From Ilumatobacter sp. (GTDB lineage Bacteria; Actinomycetota; Acidimicrobiia; Acidimicrobiales; Ilumatobacteraceae): DNA of 7,024 nt. The DNA lies in assembly GCA_029263275.1 (NCBI GenBank), contig JAJCXU010000120.1, positions 1 through 7,024 of the forward strand. The letters run 5' to 3'. This document shows, in pieces, positions 1 to 7,024 of the stretch. The position numbers were made by a program, and so were the translations under genes. The notes below the pieces were generated by a model, which saw nothing but the letters and a program-made list of their open reading frames with translations, was not told where the DNA came from and searched no databases. Each line of letters opens with the position of its first letter. The stretch's first letter is position 1.

Positions 1-68
1 GGCACCGGTGACCTTCGGCCCTAACACGGGCGAGCTCTCGAGCACAACCTGAAGAACACGTAGGCTTG

Positions 69-79
69 AGAGAGTCTCT
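69..79. promoter_or_regulatory. Short palindrome in nirK leader (possible operator or mRNA hairpin)
   Basis: AGAGA-G-TCTCT is a perfect 5+1+5 inverted repeat ending 16 bases before the nirK ATG. Flanking TTG (66-68) and CAA (82-84) extend the symmetry imperfectly. It could bind a regulator or form a small hairpin just upstream of the ribosome binding site. It does not match the FNR consensus (TTGAT-N4-ATCAA) or the enterobacterial NsrR site as I know them, so no regulator is assigned. An 11-base palindrome can also arise by chance. Confidence 0.25.
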
Positions 80-85
80 AACAAC

Positions 86-91
86 AAGGGA
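86..91 (+). promoter_or_regulatory. Ribosome binding site deciding the nirK start
   Basis: AAGGGA lies 4 bases before the ATG at 96-98. This supports ATG 96 over the in-frame TTG at 66-68, which would add ten residues and has no purine-rich site before it. It is the clearest Shine-Dalgarno sequence in the window. Confidence 0.6.
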
Positions 92-95
92 CAGA

Positions 96-1676
96 ATGTC
101 TTCCACCGCACGGACCAATCGACCGGGCGGTACTGACCGCCGCCGCTTCCTCGCCGCGATAGGAGGTGGTGCCGCAGCAGTCGGTCTGGCAGCCTGCGAC
201 GCCGATGGGCCCGACGGTCCCGGCACTGCATTCTTCGAAGAGGACCATCCGGCCGATGCGGCGGAATCGGTGGAGTCAACCTCCCAGGTCAATCAAGTGC
301 TCGCTCCGACCTTCGACGACAGAGCCGACTCGATCCTCCCGACACTGACTCGCCTGGCCGATTTGCAGCCGGCCGACGACTCCGAGGAGCGCATGACCTA
401 CGCGCCTGCCGTGCCGACCCGTGCCCGTCGTGACGACCAGCGCATCGTCGAGTTCAACATCGACGTGATCGAAGGCATCTGTCCGGTCGATCCCGCGAAC
501 AACGTCTCCACGCTGATGTGGGGATTCCGAATCGCCGGCGACACCGCAACCACCTGTGGTAGCCCCGGTCCGGTGCTGCGCGCACGCGTCGGCGACCTCG
601 CTCGGATCACGGTCAACAACGCAGCCGACAACGTCCATCCGCACAACATCGACTTTCATGCCGTCACCGGACAGGGCGGCGGCGCCGCTGGCACCACCGT
701 GGCGCCGGGCGAGTCTGCGGTGATCAACAGTCGGCTGCTGTATCCCGGCGCGTTCATGTATCACTGCGCCTTCGGCGACGTGCCTGAGCACATCGCACAC
801 GGGATGTACGGCATGTTCATCGTCGACCCCGAGACGTCGCTACCCGACGTCGACCACGAATGGGCCGTCATGCAATCCGAGTGGTACCTCGGCGAACCCG
901 ACGAGGACGGACTCGCCGAGTTCGACGCGGATCGTCTGCTCCTGGAACACCCGACGTACGTGACCTTCAACGGTCGAACCGATGCCTTGGTCGGCGACAA
1001 CACCCTGGAGATGAACGTCGGCGAGCGGGCTCGCATCTACATGGTGAACGAGGGCCTCAACCTCGACTCCAACTTCCACCCCATCGGCTCCCACTGGGAC
1101 GTCGTGTATCCCGAAGCCGCCACCCATCCTGTCAACCGGGTGATCAGAGGCTCGCAGTCGACGCTGGTCGTCGCCGGAGGCGGCACCGTGACCGAACTGG
1201 TCGGACAGGTTCCGAGCACCATCATCCTGGTTGATCACGCCTTGATCCGTGTGTTCTACAAGGGATGCATCGGCACCGTGATCGTCAACGGTGACGAGAA
1301 CGGTCTGTTCTCGGTCGGCGACGACGGCTTGAGCTCTGCACTCGAGAACGAACCAGAAGTCCCCGTTGCCGGGCCAAATGACGTGCTCATCCCGGACGGA
1401 GCGTTCGACCCGGACAATGCCGACATCGCGTATTCACCGAAGGTGCTGACGGTCAGCGTCGGGACCACGGTCACGTGGACGAACAACGACAAGGTGTTCC
1501 ACACCATCACATCGGGACCGAGTAACGGGACGACGGCCGAGCCTGACGGTGGCTTCGACTCGGGCGAGGTCCAGGCCGGCGAGACGTTCGCACACACCTT
1601 CGACGAGGAAGGCGTGTTCGACTACTTCTGCACGCCGCACCCGTGGATGATCGGCCAGGTCAAGGTCACCGCCTGA
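96..1676 (+). CDS. nirK: Copper nitrite reductase (NirK/AniA type), Tat lipoprotein with fused C-terminal cupredoxin
   Basis: This 526-residue protein is predicted to reduce nitrite to nitric oxide on the outer face of the membrane. The N-terminus has a twin-arginine motif (RRRFLAA, residues 15-21), a short hydrophobic run and a lipobox LAAC with Cys34, so it is probably Tat-exported and lipid-anchored. A linker of about 65 residues precedes cupredoxin domain 1 (about 100-245). That domain shows HNIDFH with type 1 ligand His183, catalytic Asp186 and type 2 ligand His188. It then shows YHC (type 2 His223, type 1 Cys224), His232 and Met237. The Cys-to-His spacing of 8 matches Neisseria AniA (class II) rather than Alcaligenes NirK. 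Domain 2 (about 250-400) carries catalytic His328 in NFHPIG and type 2 ligand His381 in VDHALIRVF. Domain 3 (about 428-526) is an extra blue-copper domain with His469, Cys512, His515 and Met518; its CTPHPWM loop resembles amicyanin. Domain 3 may pass electrons to the reductase, which is inference. A generic multicopper oxidase is less likely because the NirK catalytic pair is intact. No other denitrification gene lies in the window. Confidence 0.9.
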   Translation: MSSTARTNRPGGTDRRRFLAAIGGGAAAVGLAACDADGPDGPGTAFFEEDHPADAAESVESTSQVNQVLAPTFDDRADSILPTLTRLADLQPADDSEERMTYAPAVPTRARRDDQRIVEFNIDVIEGICPVDPANNVSTLMWGFRIAGDTATTCGSPGPVLRARVGDLARITVNNAADNVHPHNIDFHAVTGQGGGAAGTTVAPGESAVINSRLLYPGAFMYHCAFGDVPEHIAHGMYGMFIVDPETSLPDVDHEWAVMQSEWYLGEPDEDGLAEFDADRLLLEHPTYVTFNGRTDALVGDNTLEMNVGERARIYMVNEGLNLDSNFHPIGSHWDVVYPEAATHPVNRVIRGSQSTLVVAGGGTVTELVGQVPSTIILVDHALIRVFYKGCIGTVIVNGDENGLFSVGDDGLSSALENEPEVPVAGPNDVLIPDGAFDPDNADIAYSPKVLTVSVGTTVTWTNNDKVFHTITSGPSNGTTAEPDGGFDSGEVQAGETFAHTFDEEGVFDYFCTPHPWMIGQVKVTA

Positions 1677-1692
1677 CCCTGCGTCAGAGGCG
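1670..1692. terminator. Weak inverted repeat between convergent nirK and priA
   Basis: The two genes end 7 bases apart. CGCCT (1670-1674) can pair with AGGCG (1688-1692), and inside it GAC (1675-1677) with GTC (1683-1685), leaving a CCTGC loop and a two-base AG bulge. An alternative pairing, CTGAC with GTCAG, uses both TGA stop codons. A second small hairpin, GTGGA-GGG-TCCAC, follows at 1692-1704. Neither strand has a T-tract, so this is not a canonical intrinsic terminator. It may serve as a weak bidirectional terminator or mean nothing. Confidence 0.25.
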
Positions 1693-3411
1693 TGGAGGGT
1701 CCACCTCAACACGGACGCGGCTGCCCTTCGGCCGCTCGGCTGCGTTGAGCTGGACCCCGAGGGCTGTCCAGTCCTGCGCTCGGAGCAGATAGCCGGTCGA
1801 CTCGTCGCCCCCGACCTGGATCTCTGGGCCGAGTTGGGCGACGAGCTCGGCCGAGCCGCTCCCGGAGACGCGCGCCAGTGCTCCGAACGGCGGCAGTCCG
1901 AGCATCGAGCGTCGAGCTCGCTCACTCTCGACGACGATGTTCGGATTCCCCGACTTCGCCGCCTGCAGAACGTCGTGGTCTGGGCTGAAGGTCTGAACGA
2001 GGACCTCGGGGGCCATGCGCCCGGCCCTGACGATCAACGACAGTGCTTGCTCGGAAGCTCGAAAACGCGGCGCGAGCATCTCAGAGTCGAACTCGAGAAA
2101 CGCGACGACGTCGGAGCGACCGACTCGATAGAGCACGGCCTCGGTCCCCACGTACACACCGGCCGCGGCAGGCGGTTCGTCATCGGCCGCGCTGACCTCG
2201 ACGACCGAACGCCCTGCGGCCCCCTCCAACTCCTCACGCAGCCGAGTGATGCCGGGCCGGAGGTTTGCGAAACTGGATGCGCCGCACGCTTGGCACACCC
2301 CCGGACGTTCTGTCGCACACCGCGCGCACACGAGCCGCTCGTCGCTCGACATACCCACCGCGGCATCGCAGTGTTCGCAACGGATCAATGACTGGCAGGC
2401 CCGGCACGCCATGAGCCGAGCCCGGCCGGTGATGTTGCTGACGCAGACCACGGTCAGGTCGGGATTGCGGATCCGATCGATCAATGCCGAGGTGACGAGC
2501 GATTTCTTCCACGGCTCATCGTCGGTCCGATCGACGACGGTCAACTTCGGCCACCCGGCGCGCTCGCGAGTGAAAGGCGGATGCACCACTCCGGCCTCGC
2601 CCGCTGCCGTCTCCACGGCGGTCAGCGTCGGCGTGGGCGACAGCAGGACATACGGCACTCCGGCGCGACGACACCGCTCGACGACGACGTCGCGGGCATG
2701 CCACGTCGGTGCACGTTCCTCCTGGAGTGCTTCGTCATGTTCATCGATGACCAGAGCGCTCGATAAACCCGGGCAAGGCGCCCACGCCGCCGAACGCGGC
2801 CCGATGACCACATCGACACCTCCCATTGCGGCGGCCCAGTCATCGGGCATCAACGCCACCGACGCGCCGTCTCGCCGGAGGCGTGTCGCCAGCGAGCGAG
2901 CGTTCGCCACCGTCGGTGTGACGACCAGCGTCGGTCCGACTGCCAGCGCCGATCGCACGGCCGGCAACACGTCGGATCGCGGCGGCAGACGGAGCACGCC
3001 CCCTCCGGCTTCGAGGAGATCGGTGGTCGCCGGGGATGCCGGCGCCAACGCCAGTGCGCTGCGTCGCTGCGGCGGCAGCGCGGGAACTGCACGCAATGGC
3101 GATGCCGCGACCAGGAACGGCCGGGACCGTCGCGCTGCCCATCGCACGCTCGCCCACTCGGCCAGCTCGAACAGTTCCGCCGAGGGACCCCACCCGGTGA
3201 CCTTGGCGATCGGTTTCAGCGACTCCGCGTCGACGGCAGCATTGGCGACGTCGAGGATCTCGGTGACCCAGCCGCCGATTCGGCGTCCATGCAGCTCGAC
3301 GCGAACGACGGTGCCGACGCGCACTGCGTCGGCCAAGCCGTCAGGGATGGCGTAGTCGAAGCTCTTGTCGAGCCCGGTGACGTTCGGCAGGACGCGGGCG
3401 ATGGTGCCCAT
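1684..3411 (-). CDS. priA: Primosomal protein N' (PriA), actinobacterial helicase-degenerate type
   Basis: This 575-residue protein belongs to the PriA family, which recognises stalled forks and recombination intermediates and helps reload the replicative helicase. The N-terminal 3'-end-binding region (about 1-105) opens with ARVLPN and SFDYAIP. The helicase core is recognisable but decayed. No Walker A GxGKT is present where it should be (about 135-165), motif II reads VIDEHDE (221-227) instead of DEEH, and motif VI is reduced to IVRAGRMA (460-467). The metal-binding region is intact, with eight cysteines in four CxxC pairs (336/339, 345/348, 362/365, 373/376), as expected for two zinc sites. 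PriA with a missing ATPase motif is known from actinobacteria, so this is a family trait and not a damaged gene. At 575 residues it is shorter than E. coli PriA (about 730) and the mycobacterial protein (about 650). The ATG start lies 19 bases after the metK stop with no clear Shine-Dalgarno, which suggests translation coupled to metK. Confidence 0.92.
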   Translation of the reverse strand: MGTIARVLPNVTGLDKSFDYAIPDGLADAVRVGTVVRVELHGRRIGGWVTEILDVANAAVDAESLKPIAKVTGWGPSAELFELAEWASVRWAARRSRPFLVAASPLRAVPALPPQRRSALALAPASPATTDLLEAGGGVLRLPPRSDVLPAVRSALAVGPTLVVTPTVANARSLATRLRRDGASVALMPDDWAAAMGGVDVVIGPRSAAWAPCPGLSSALVIDEHDEALQEERAPTWHARDVVVERCRRAGVPYVLLSPTPTLTAVETAAGEAGVVHPPFTRERAGWPKLTVVDRTDDEPWKKSLVTSALIDRIRNPDLTVVCVSNITGRARLMACRACQSLIRCEHCDAAVGMSSDERLVCARCATERPGVCQACGASSFANLRPGITRLREELEGAAGRSVVEVSAADDEPPAAAGVYVGTEAVLYRVGRSDVVAFLEFDSEMLAPRFRASEQALSLIVRAGRMAPEVLVQTFSPDHDVLQAAKSGNPNIVVESERARRSMLGLPPFGALARVSGSGSAELVAQLGPEIQVGGDESTGYLLRAQDWTALGVQLNAAERPKGSRVRVEVDPPRL

Positions 3412-3430
3412 GACTGTCGAACAGTTCTGA

Positions 3431-4618
<1,188 letters not shown>

Positions 4619-4661
4619 GGTGAGTCCGCTGTGTCCTGTCAGTGGTCGGAGTTGGTGATGA

Positions 4662-5867
4662 TCAACGGGCGCTTCGTATGTCGACGACCGCGTCGATGAC
4701 CGCCCGGGCGACATCTCGCTTGGTGGCGAGGTCGATCTCGACAGGCTTCGCGTCGGGCCGCAGCATCGTAACCGCATTTGTGTCGTGAGCGAAGCCAACG
4801 CCGGGAGCGCTGACGTCATTTGCCACGATGAGGTCGAGACGCTTGCGTTCGAGCTTGCCTTGGGCGTTACTGATGAGGTCGGCAGTCTCTGCGGCAAACC
4901 CCACGAGCACTTGACCGGCCCGCTTGGAGCCACCGAGTGCGGCAAGAATATCGGGTGTTGGCTCAAGCGTGATCTCGGGCACGCCATCGTGCTTCTTGAT
5001 CTTGCCGGATGCTGCGTTGCTCGGCCGGAAGTCCGCAACAGCGGCGGCCATCACGATGACGTCGTGATCGCCCGCTGCAGTTTCCATCGCTGACTGCATC
5101 TCGGCTGCGGTCTCCACGGCCACGACCTGCACGTCTGCTGGGGTCGGGAGGCCGACGGTTGACACGAGCGTGACCTGCGCGCCGCGCGCTGCCGCTTCGG
5201 CCGCGATGGCGTACCCCTGCTTGCCAGAACTGCGATTGGCGATGACACGCACGGCATCGATCGGCTCGCGAGTACCGCCTGCCGACACCACCACTTTGAC
5301 TCCGGCCAGATCCGACGGCCCGAGCAGCCGCTCGGCGGCAGCCACGATCGTTTCGGGGCTGGCGAGCCGACCGGCACCGACGTCGCCGCCAGCCAAGCGG
5401 CCCGTCTCGGGTTCGACGATGTGGACACCCCGTGCGCGCAACGTCGCGATGTTGTCGACGACGCTGGGGTGCTCCCACATTTCGGTGTGCATCGCGGGGC
5501 ACACGATGACCGGTGCCCGCGTGGCGATCAGTGTGTTCTGCAGCAGATCGTGGCTGTATCCCATGCGATACGCAGCGATCGACTTCGCTGTCGCTGGTGC
5601 CACGATAATCAGATCGGCACCCTGGCCGACCTCGGTGTGCGGGATCGGCGTGGTCGGGTTGTTCCAGAGTTCGGTCTGGACCGGCTCGGAGGCGAGGGCG
5701 CTCAACGTTGTGGCGCCGACGAAGTGTTGGGCCGCATCGGTCATGATCGGCACGACGTGCGCACCCGCGTCGACAAGACGGCGCGAGACCTCGATGGCCT
5801 TGTAGGCAGCGATGCCGCCGGTGACGCCCAGCACGATGCGCTTGCCAGCGAGAGGCGAGGCGCTCAT
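4662..5867 (-). CDS. coaBC: Bifunctional phosphopantothenoylcysteine decarboxylase / phosphopantothenate-cysteine ligase
   Basis: CoaBC carries out two consecutive steps of coenzyme A synthesis. The ligase half joins cysteine to 4'-phosphopantothenate using CTP, and the flavin-dependent half decarboxylates the product to 4'-phosphopantetheine. The 401-residue length is typical. CoaC domain (about 1-185): flavin-binding [11 protein letters not shown] (14-24), the active-site His77 in IPHTEVG, and PAMHTEMW (124-131). The usual PxMNxxMW asparagine is His127, and the usual cysteine of the ACGD substrate-flap motif is Gly160. CoaB domain (about 188-401): [10 protein letters not shown] (195-204), [10 protein letters not shown] (211-220), AAAVADFRP (274-282) and Lys289 in GKIKK, which corresponds to the essential ligase lysine. 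From memory, mycobacterial CoaBC shows the same two CoaC changes, so they look lineage-specific. ATG 5865-5867 lies 19 bases after the rpoZ stop with no evident Shine-Dalgarno sequence. Confidence 0.96.
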   Translation of the reverse strand: MSASPLAGKRIVLGVTGGIAAYKAIEVSRRLVDAGAHVVPIMTDAAQHFVGATTLSALASEPVQTELWNNPTTPIPHTEVGQGADLIIVAPATAKSIAAYRMGYSHDLLQNTLIATRAPVIVCPAMHTEMWEHPSVVDNIATLRARGVHIVEPETGRLAGGDVGAGRLASPETIVAAAERLLGPSDLAGVKVVVSAGGTREPIDAVRVIANRSSGKQGYAIAAEAAARGAQVTLVSTVGLPTPADVQVVAVETAAEMQSAMETAAGDHDVIVMAAAVADFRPSNAASGKIKKHDGVPEITLEPTPDILAALGGSKRAGQVLVGFAAETADLISNAQGKLERKRLDLIVANDVSAPGVGFAHDTNAVTMLRPDAKPVEIDLATKRDVARAVIDAVVDIRSAR

Positions 5868-5886
5868 CGGTGCGAGTCTGGCGTGA

Positions 5887-6219
5887 TCAGCTGTCGGTGG
5901 TGGCGGCAGCGTCGGCTGCGGCCTGTGCTTGCGCTTCGGGGTCCTCTTCGATCTCGACCTCTTCAGCGGGCTCAGGTGCCTCGGTCCAGACGATCTTGTC
6001 GGCGGCGATCTCTTCGAAGGCCATCGACAGCGGCTTGTGGGCCGTGGAGGACACCTGCGGCGGGATCATGTGACCCAGACCCTCACCGAGCTGGTTGAAG
6101 TACGAGTTGATATTGCGTGCGCGCCGCGCAGCAAGCGTGACCAGGGTGAACTTCGAATCGACCTTACCGAGGAGTCCCTCGATAGGAGGATCAATCATCG
6201 TGTCGTGATCAAGCGCCAT
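5887..6219 (-). CDS. rpoZ: DNA-directed RNA polymerase subunit omega
   Basis: Omega is the small subunit that wraps the C-terminal part of beta' and aids assembly of RNA polymerase. The 110-residue product has the conserved omega core at about 10-75. It includes MIDPPIEGLL, DSKFTLVTLAARRARNIN (21-38, the invariant helix) and STAHKPLSMAFEEIAADKI (58-76). The last 30 residues (about 80-110) are acidic and alanine-rich and probably disordered, as is common in actinobacteria. ATG 6217-6219 is chosen because it gives a normal length and lies 13 bases after the gmk stop. The reading frame stays open further upstream inside gmk, but that extension has no omega similarity. ATG 6196-6198 (MIDPP) is a possible alternative. 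Neither start has a Shine-Dalgarno sequence. The gmk-rpoZ-coaBC neighbourhood agrees with the identification. Confidence 0.94.
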   Translation of the reverse strand: MALDHDTMIDPPIEGLLGKVDSKFTLVTLAARRARNINSYFNQLGEGLGHMIPPQVSSTAHKPLSMAFEEIAADKIVWTEAPEPAEEVEIEEDPEAQAQAAADAAATTDS

Positions 6220-6232
6220 AAGGCAGATAAGT

Positions 6233-6775
6233 CTACCGTGCAGCGTCGATGATGGTGAGCATCTCGGTGATCGTGTCTTCAAGGTCGTCATTGACCACCA
6301 CATGATCGGCCAGGTCGCGCCCGATCGGCTCCTCTTCTTCGGCCTTCTTCAGACGAGCCAACACCTTGTGGTCGACGTCGCCACGACCTCGCAGACGGCG
6401 TTCTTGCTCTTCTCGGCTGGGTGGCAGGACGAAGATGAGCATCACGTCTGGTCGTAGCCGCTTCACTTGCTGCGCACCATCGACTTCGATCTCGAGCACG
6501 ATGTCGCGGCCGGCTGCCATGCCCGAATCCTCGTCGGGAACCGGGGTGCCGTAGTAGTTGCCAAGGAAATTCGTCCACTCCAAGAAGCCACCGGCTTCGA
6601 TGTGGGACTCGAACTCCTCCGCGGTGACGAAAACGTAGGCGTCGTTGGCTTCTCCGGGCCGCTGTTCGCGAGTGGTCCACGACCGACTCAGCCACAGCCG
6701 AGGATCGCGTTTGACCGCGGCGTCGACGATCGTGCCTTTGCCGACCCCACCGGGGCCGGACACAACGATGATCAA
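6233..6775 (-). CDS. gmk: Guanylate kinase (TTG start)
   Basis: This enzyme phosphorylates GMP to GDP with ATP and supplies the GTP, dGTP and (p)ppGpp pools. It shows the P-loop SGPGGVGKGT (6-15), the GMP-binding RSWTTREQRPGE (31-42), FLEWTNFLGNYYGTP (about 64-78), the LEIEVDGAQQVK strand-helix and the arginine-rich lid with EERRLRGRGD-like sequence. At 180 residues it is short because only five residues precede the P-loop, against roughly 5-20 in relatives. The start is constrained. The mihF TGA stop (6782-6784) is in the same frame, followed by CAC, GCG and then TTG (6773-6775), so TTG is the earliest possible start and keeps the first beta strand. The next candidate, GTG four codons on, would remove most of that strand. 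No Shine-Dalgarno is visible, so termination-reinitiation from mihF is the likely mode of translation. Confidence 0.95.
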   Translation of the reverse strand: MIIVVSGPGGVGKGTIVDAAVKRDPRLWLSRSWTTREQRPGEANDAYVFVTAEEFESHIEAGGFLEWTNFLGNYYGTPVPDEDSGMAAGRDIVLEIEVDGAQQVKRLRPDVMLIFVLPPSREEQERRLRGRGDVDHKVLARLKKAEEEEPIGRDLADHVVVNDDLEDTITEMLTIIDAAR

Positions 6776-6781
6776 CGCGTG

Positions 6782-7024
6782 TCAGCCGAGTTCTGCAAGC
6801 AGGGCCTTGCGTTGCTGGGCACCGAGGCCCTGCACGCGGCGGTTGTCGGCGATGCCAATTTCTTCCATCAGCCGACGCGCCTTGACCTTGCCGACACCCG
6901 GCAGCGATTCGAGCATCGAGACGACCTTCAACTTGCCGACGTTGTTGTCGTCAGAAACGAGTGCCTCTTGCAATGACATCGAACCCCTCGTCAAACGAGC
7001 CATGATCTCCGCCCGAGCGGCGCG
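6782..7024 (-). CDS. mihF: Integration host factor, actinobacterial type (mIHF/sIHF), 5' end outside window
   Basis: This is a small nucleoid-associated DNA-binding protein of the actinobacterial IHF family, unrelated in sequence to E. coli IHF. The family affects DNA topology and phage integration. The visible 80 residues include GKLKVVSMLESLPGVGKVKARR and the segment ending in NRRVQGLG, which together form the helix-turn-helix/hairpin DNA-binding core; the run is interrupted in this description. An ATG at 7001-7003 would give a 73-residue protein. However, the frame stays open to the window edge, and the seven extra residues (RAARAEI) continue the match to the RAEVKNRL region of Streptomyces sIHF as I recall it. 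I therefore treat the gene as running off the right edge, with the true start outside. Streptomyces sIHF is about 107 residues. It leads the cluster and its stop lies 6 bases from gmk. Confidence 0.92.
   Translation of the reverse strand, partial: RAARAEIMARLTRGSMSLQEALVSDDNNVGKLKVVSMLESLPGVGKVKARRLMEEIGIADNRRVQGLGAQQRKALLAELG

Larger units (their letters stand above)
1..95. other. Leader region upstream of nirK, possibly with an upstream gene tail
   Basis: No complete gene fits here. The frame from base 2 stays open for 16 codons to a TGA at 50-52, and 13 of those 16 codons end in G or C, so it could be the last codons of an upstream + strand gene. Sixteen codons are too few to identify anything. 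If it is a gene tail, only about 43 bases separate it from nirK and the two could be co-transcribed. I see no convincing -35/-10 pair. A short palindrome and a ribosome binding site within this stretch are listed separately. Confidence 0.3.

Noticed and set aside
2..52. Possible 3' tail of an upstream + strand gene
   Set aside because: Sixteen codons with GC-rich third positions are suggestive but too short to call a gene or product.
66..95. TTG start for nirK at 66-68
   Set aside because: ATG 96 has a well-placed AAGGGA and still gives a complete Tat signal; the TTG has no ribosome binding site.
2246..3355. A 369-codon open frame on the + strand opposite priA
   Set aside because: It is Arg/Ser/Thr-rich with no domain signature and mirrors the priA codons on the other strand.
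4619..4661. SAM riboswitch ahead of metK
   Set aside because: The spacer is only 43 bases and shows no convincing multi-stem pairing; metK is internal to the cluster.
4619..5038. N-terminal extension of metK by about 140 codons
   Set aside because: The frame is open but overlaps the coaBC 3' end, and MetK similarity begins exactly at ATG 4616-4618.
5421..6098. A + strand open frame spanning coaBC and rpoZ
   Set aside because: It crosses two well-supported genes on the opposite strand and has arginine-rich low-complexity sequence with no motif.

Overview
The window is GC-rich DNA and almost fully coding. It holds seven recognisable genes in two blocks that face each other. Gene order, GC-biased codon use, a PriA without a working helicase site and an actinobacterial-type integration host factor (mIHF) all point to an actinomycete-lineage bacterium. 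A member of the Acidimicrobiia would fit, but the class is only a guess.

Left block (+ strand, 1-1676): about 95 bases of leader, then one complete gene for an exported copper nitrite reductase (NirK/AniA type). It has a Tat signal ending in a lipobox, the two cupredoxin domains of a NirK with all type 1 and type 2 copper ligands and both catalytic residues visible, and a third amicyanin-like blue-copper domain fused at the C-terminus. This is the only accessory-type gene here and the most interesting object in the window.

Right block (- strand, 7024 down to 1684): a compact housekeeping cluster read mihF (5' end beyond the window) - gmk - rpoZ - coaBC - metK - priA. Gaps are 6, 13, 19, 43 and 19 bases, so one polycistronic transcript is likely. 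The products are a nucleoid protein, guanylate kinase, the RNA polymerase omega subunit, the bifunctional coenzyme A enzyme, S-adenosylmethionine synthetase and the replication restart protein. They do not form one pathway. This is the conserved actinobacterial order as I know it. In many relatives a def/fmt segment follows priA; here the convergent nirK follows instead, only 7 bases away.

No RNA genes, insertion sequences, CRISPR arrays or long repeats were seen, and no gene-free stretch exceeds 100 bases. I found no evidence for a wholly new system. The points worth a second look are the three-domain reductase, the gmk start that sits two codons after an in-frame mihF stop, the lack of Shine-Dalgarno sequences inside the housekeeping cluster, and lineage-type active-site changes in CoaBC and PriA.
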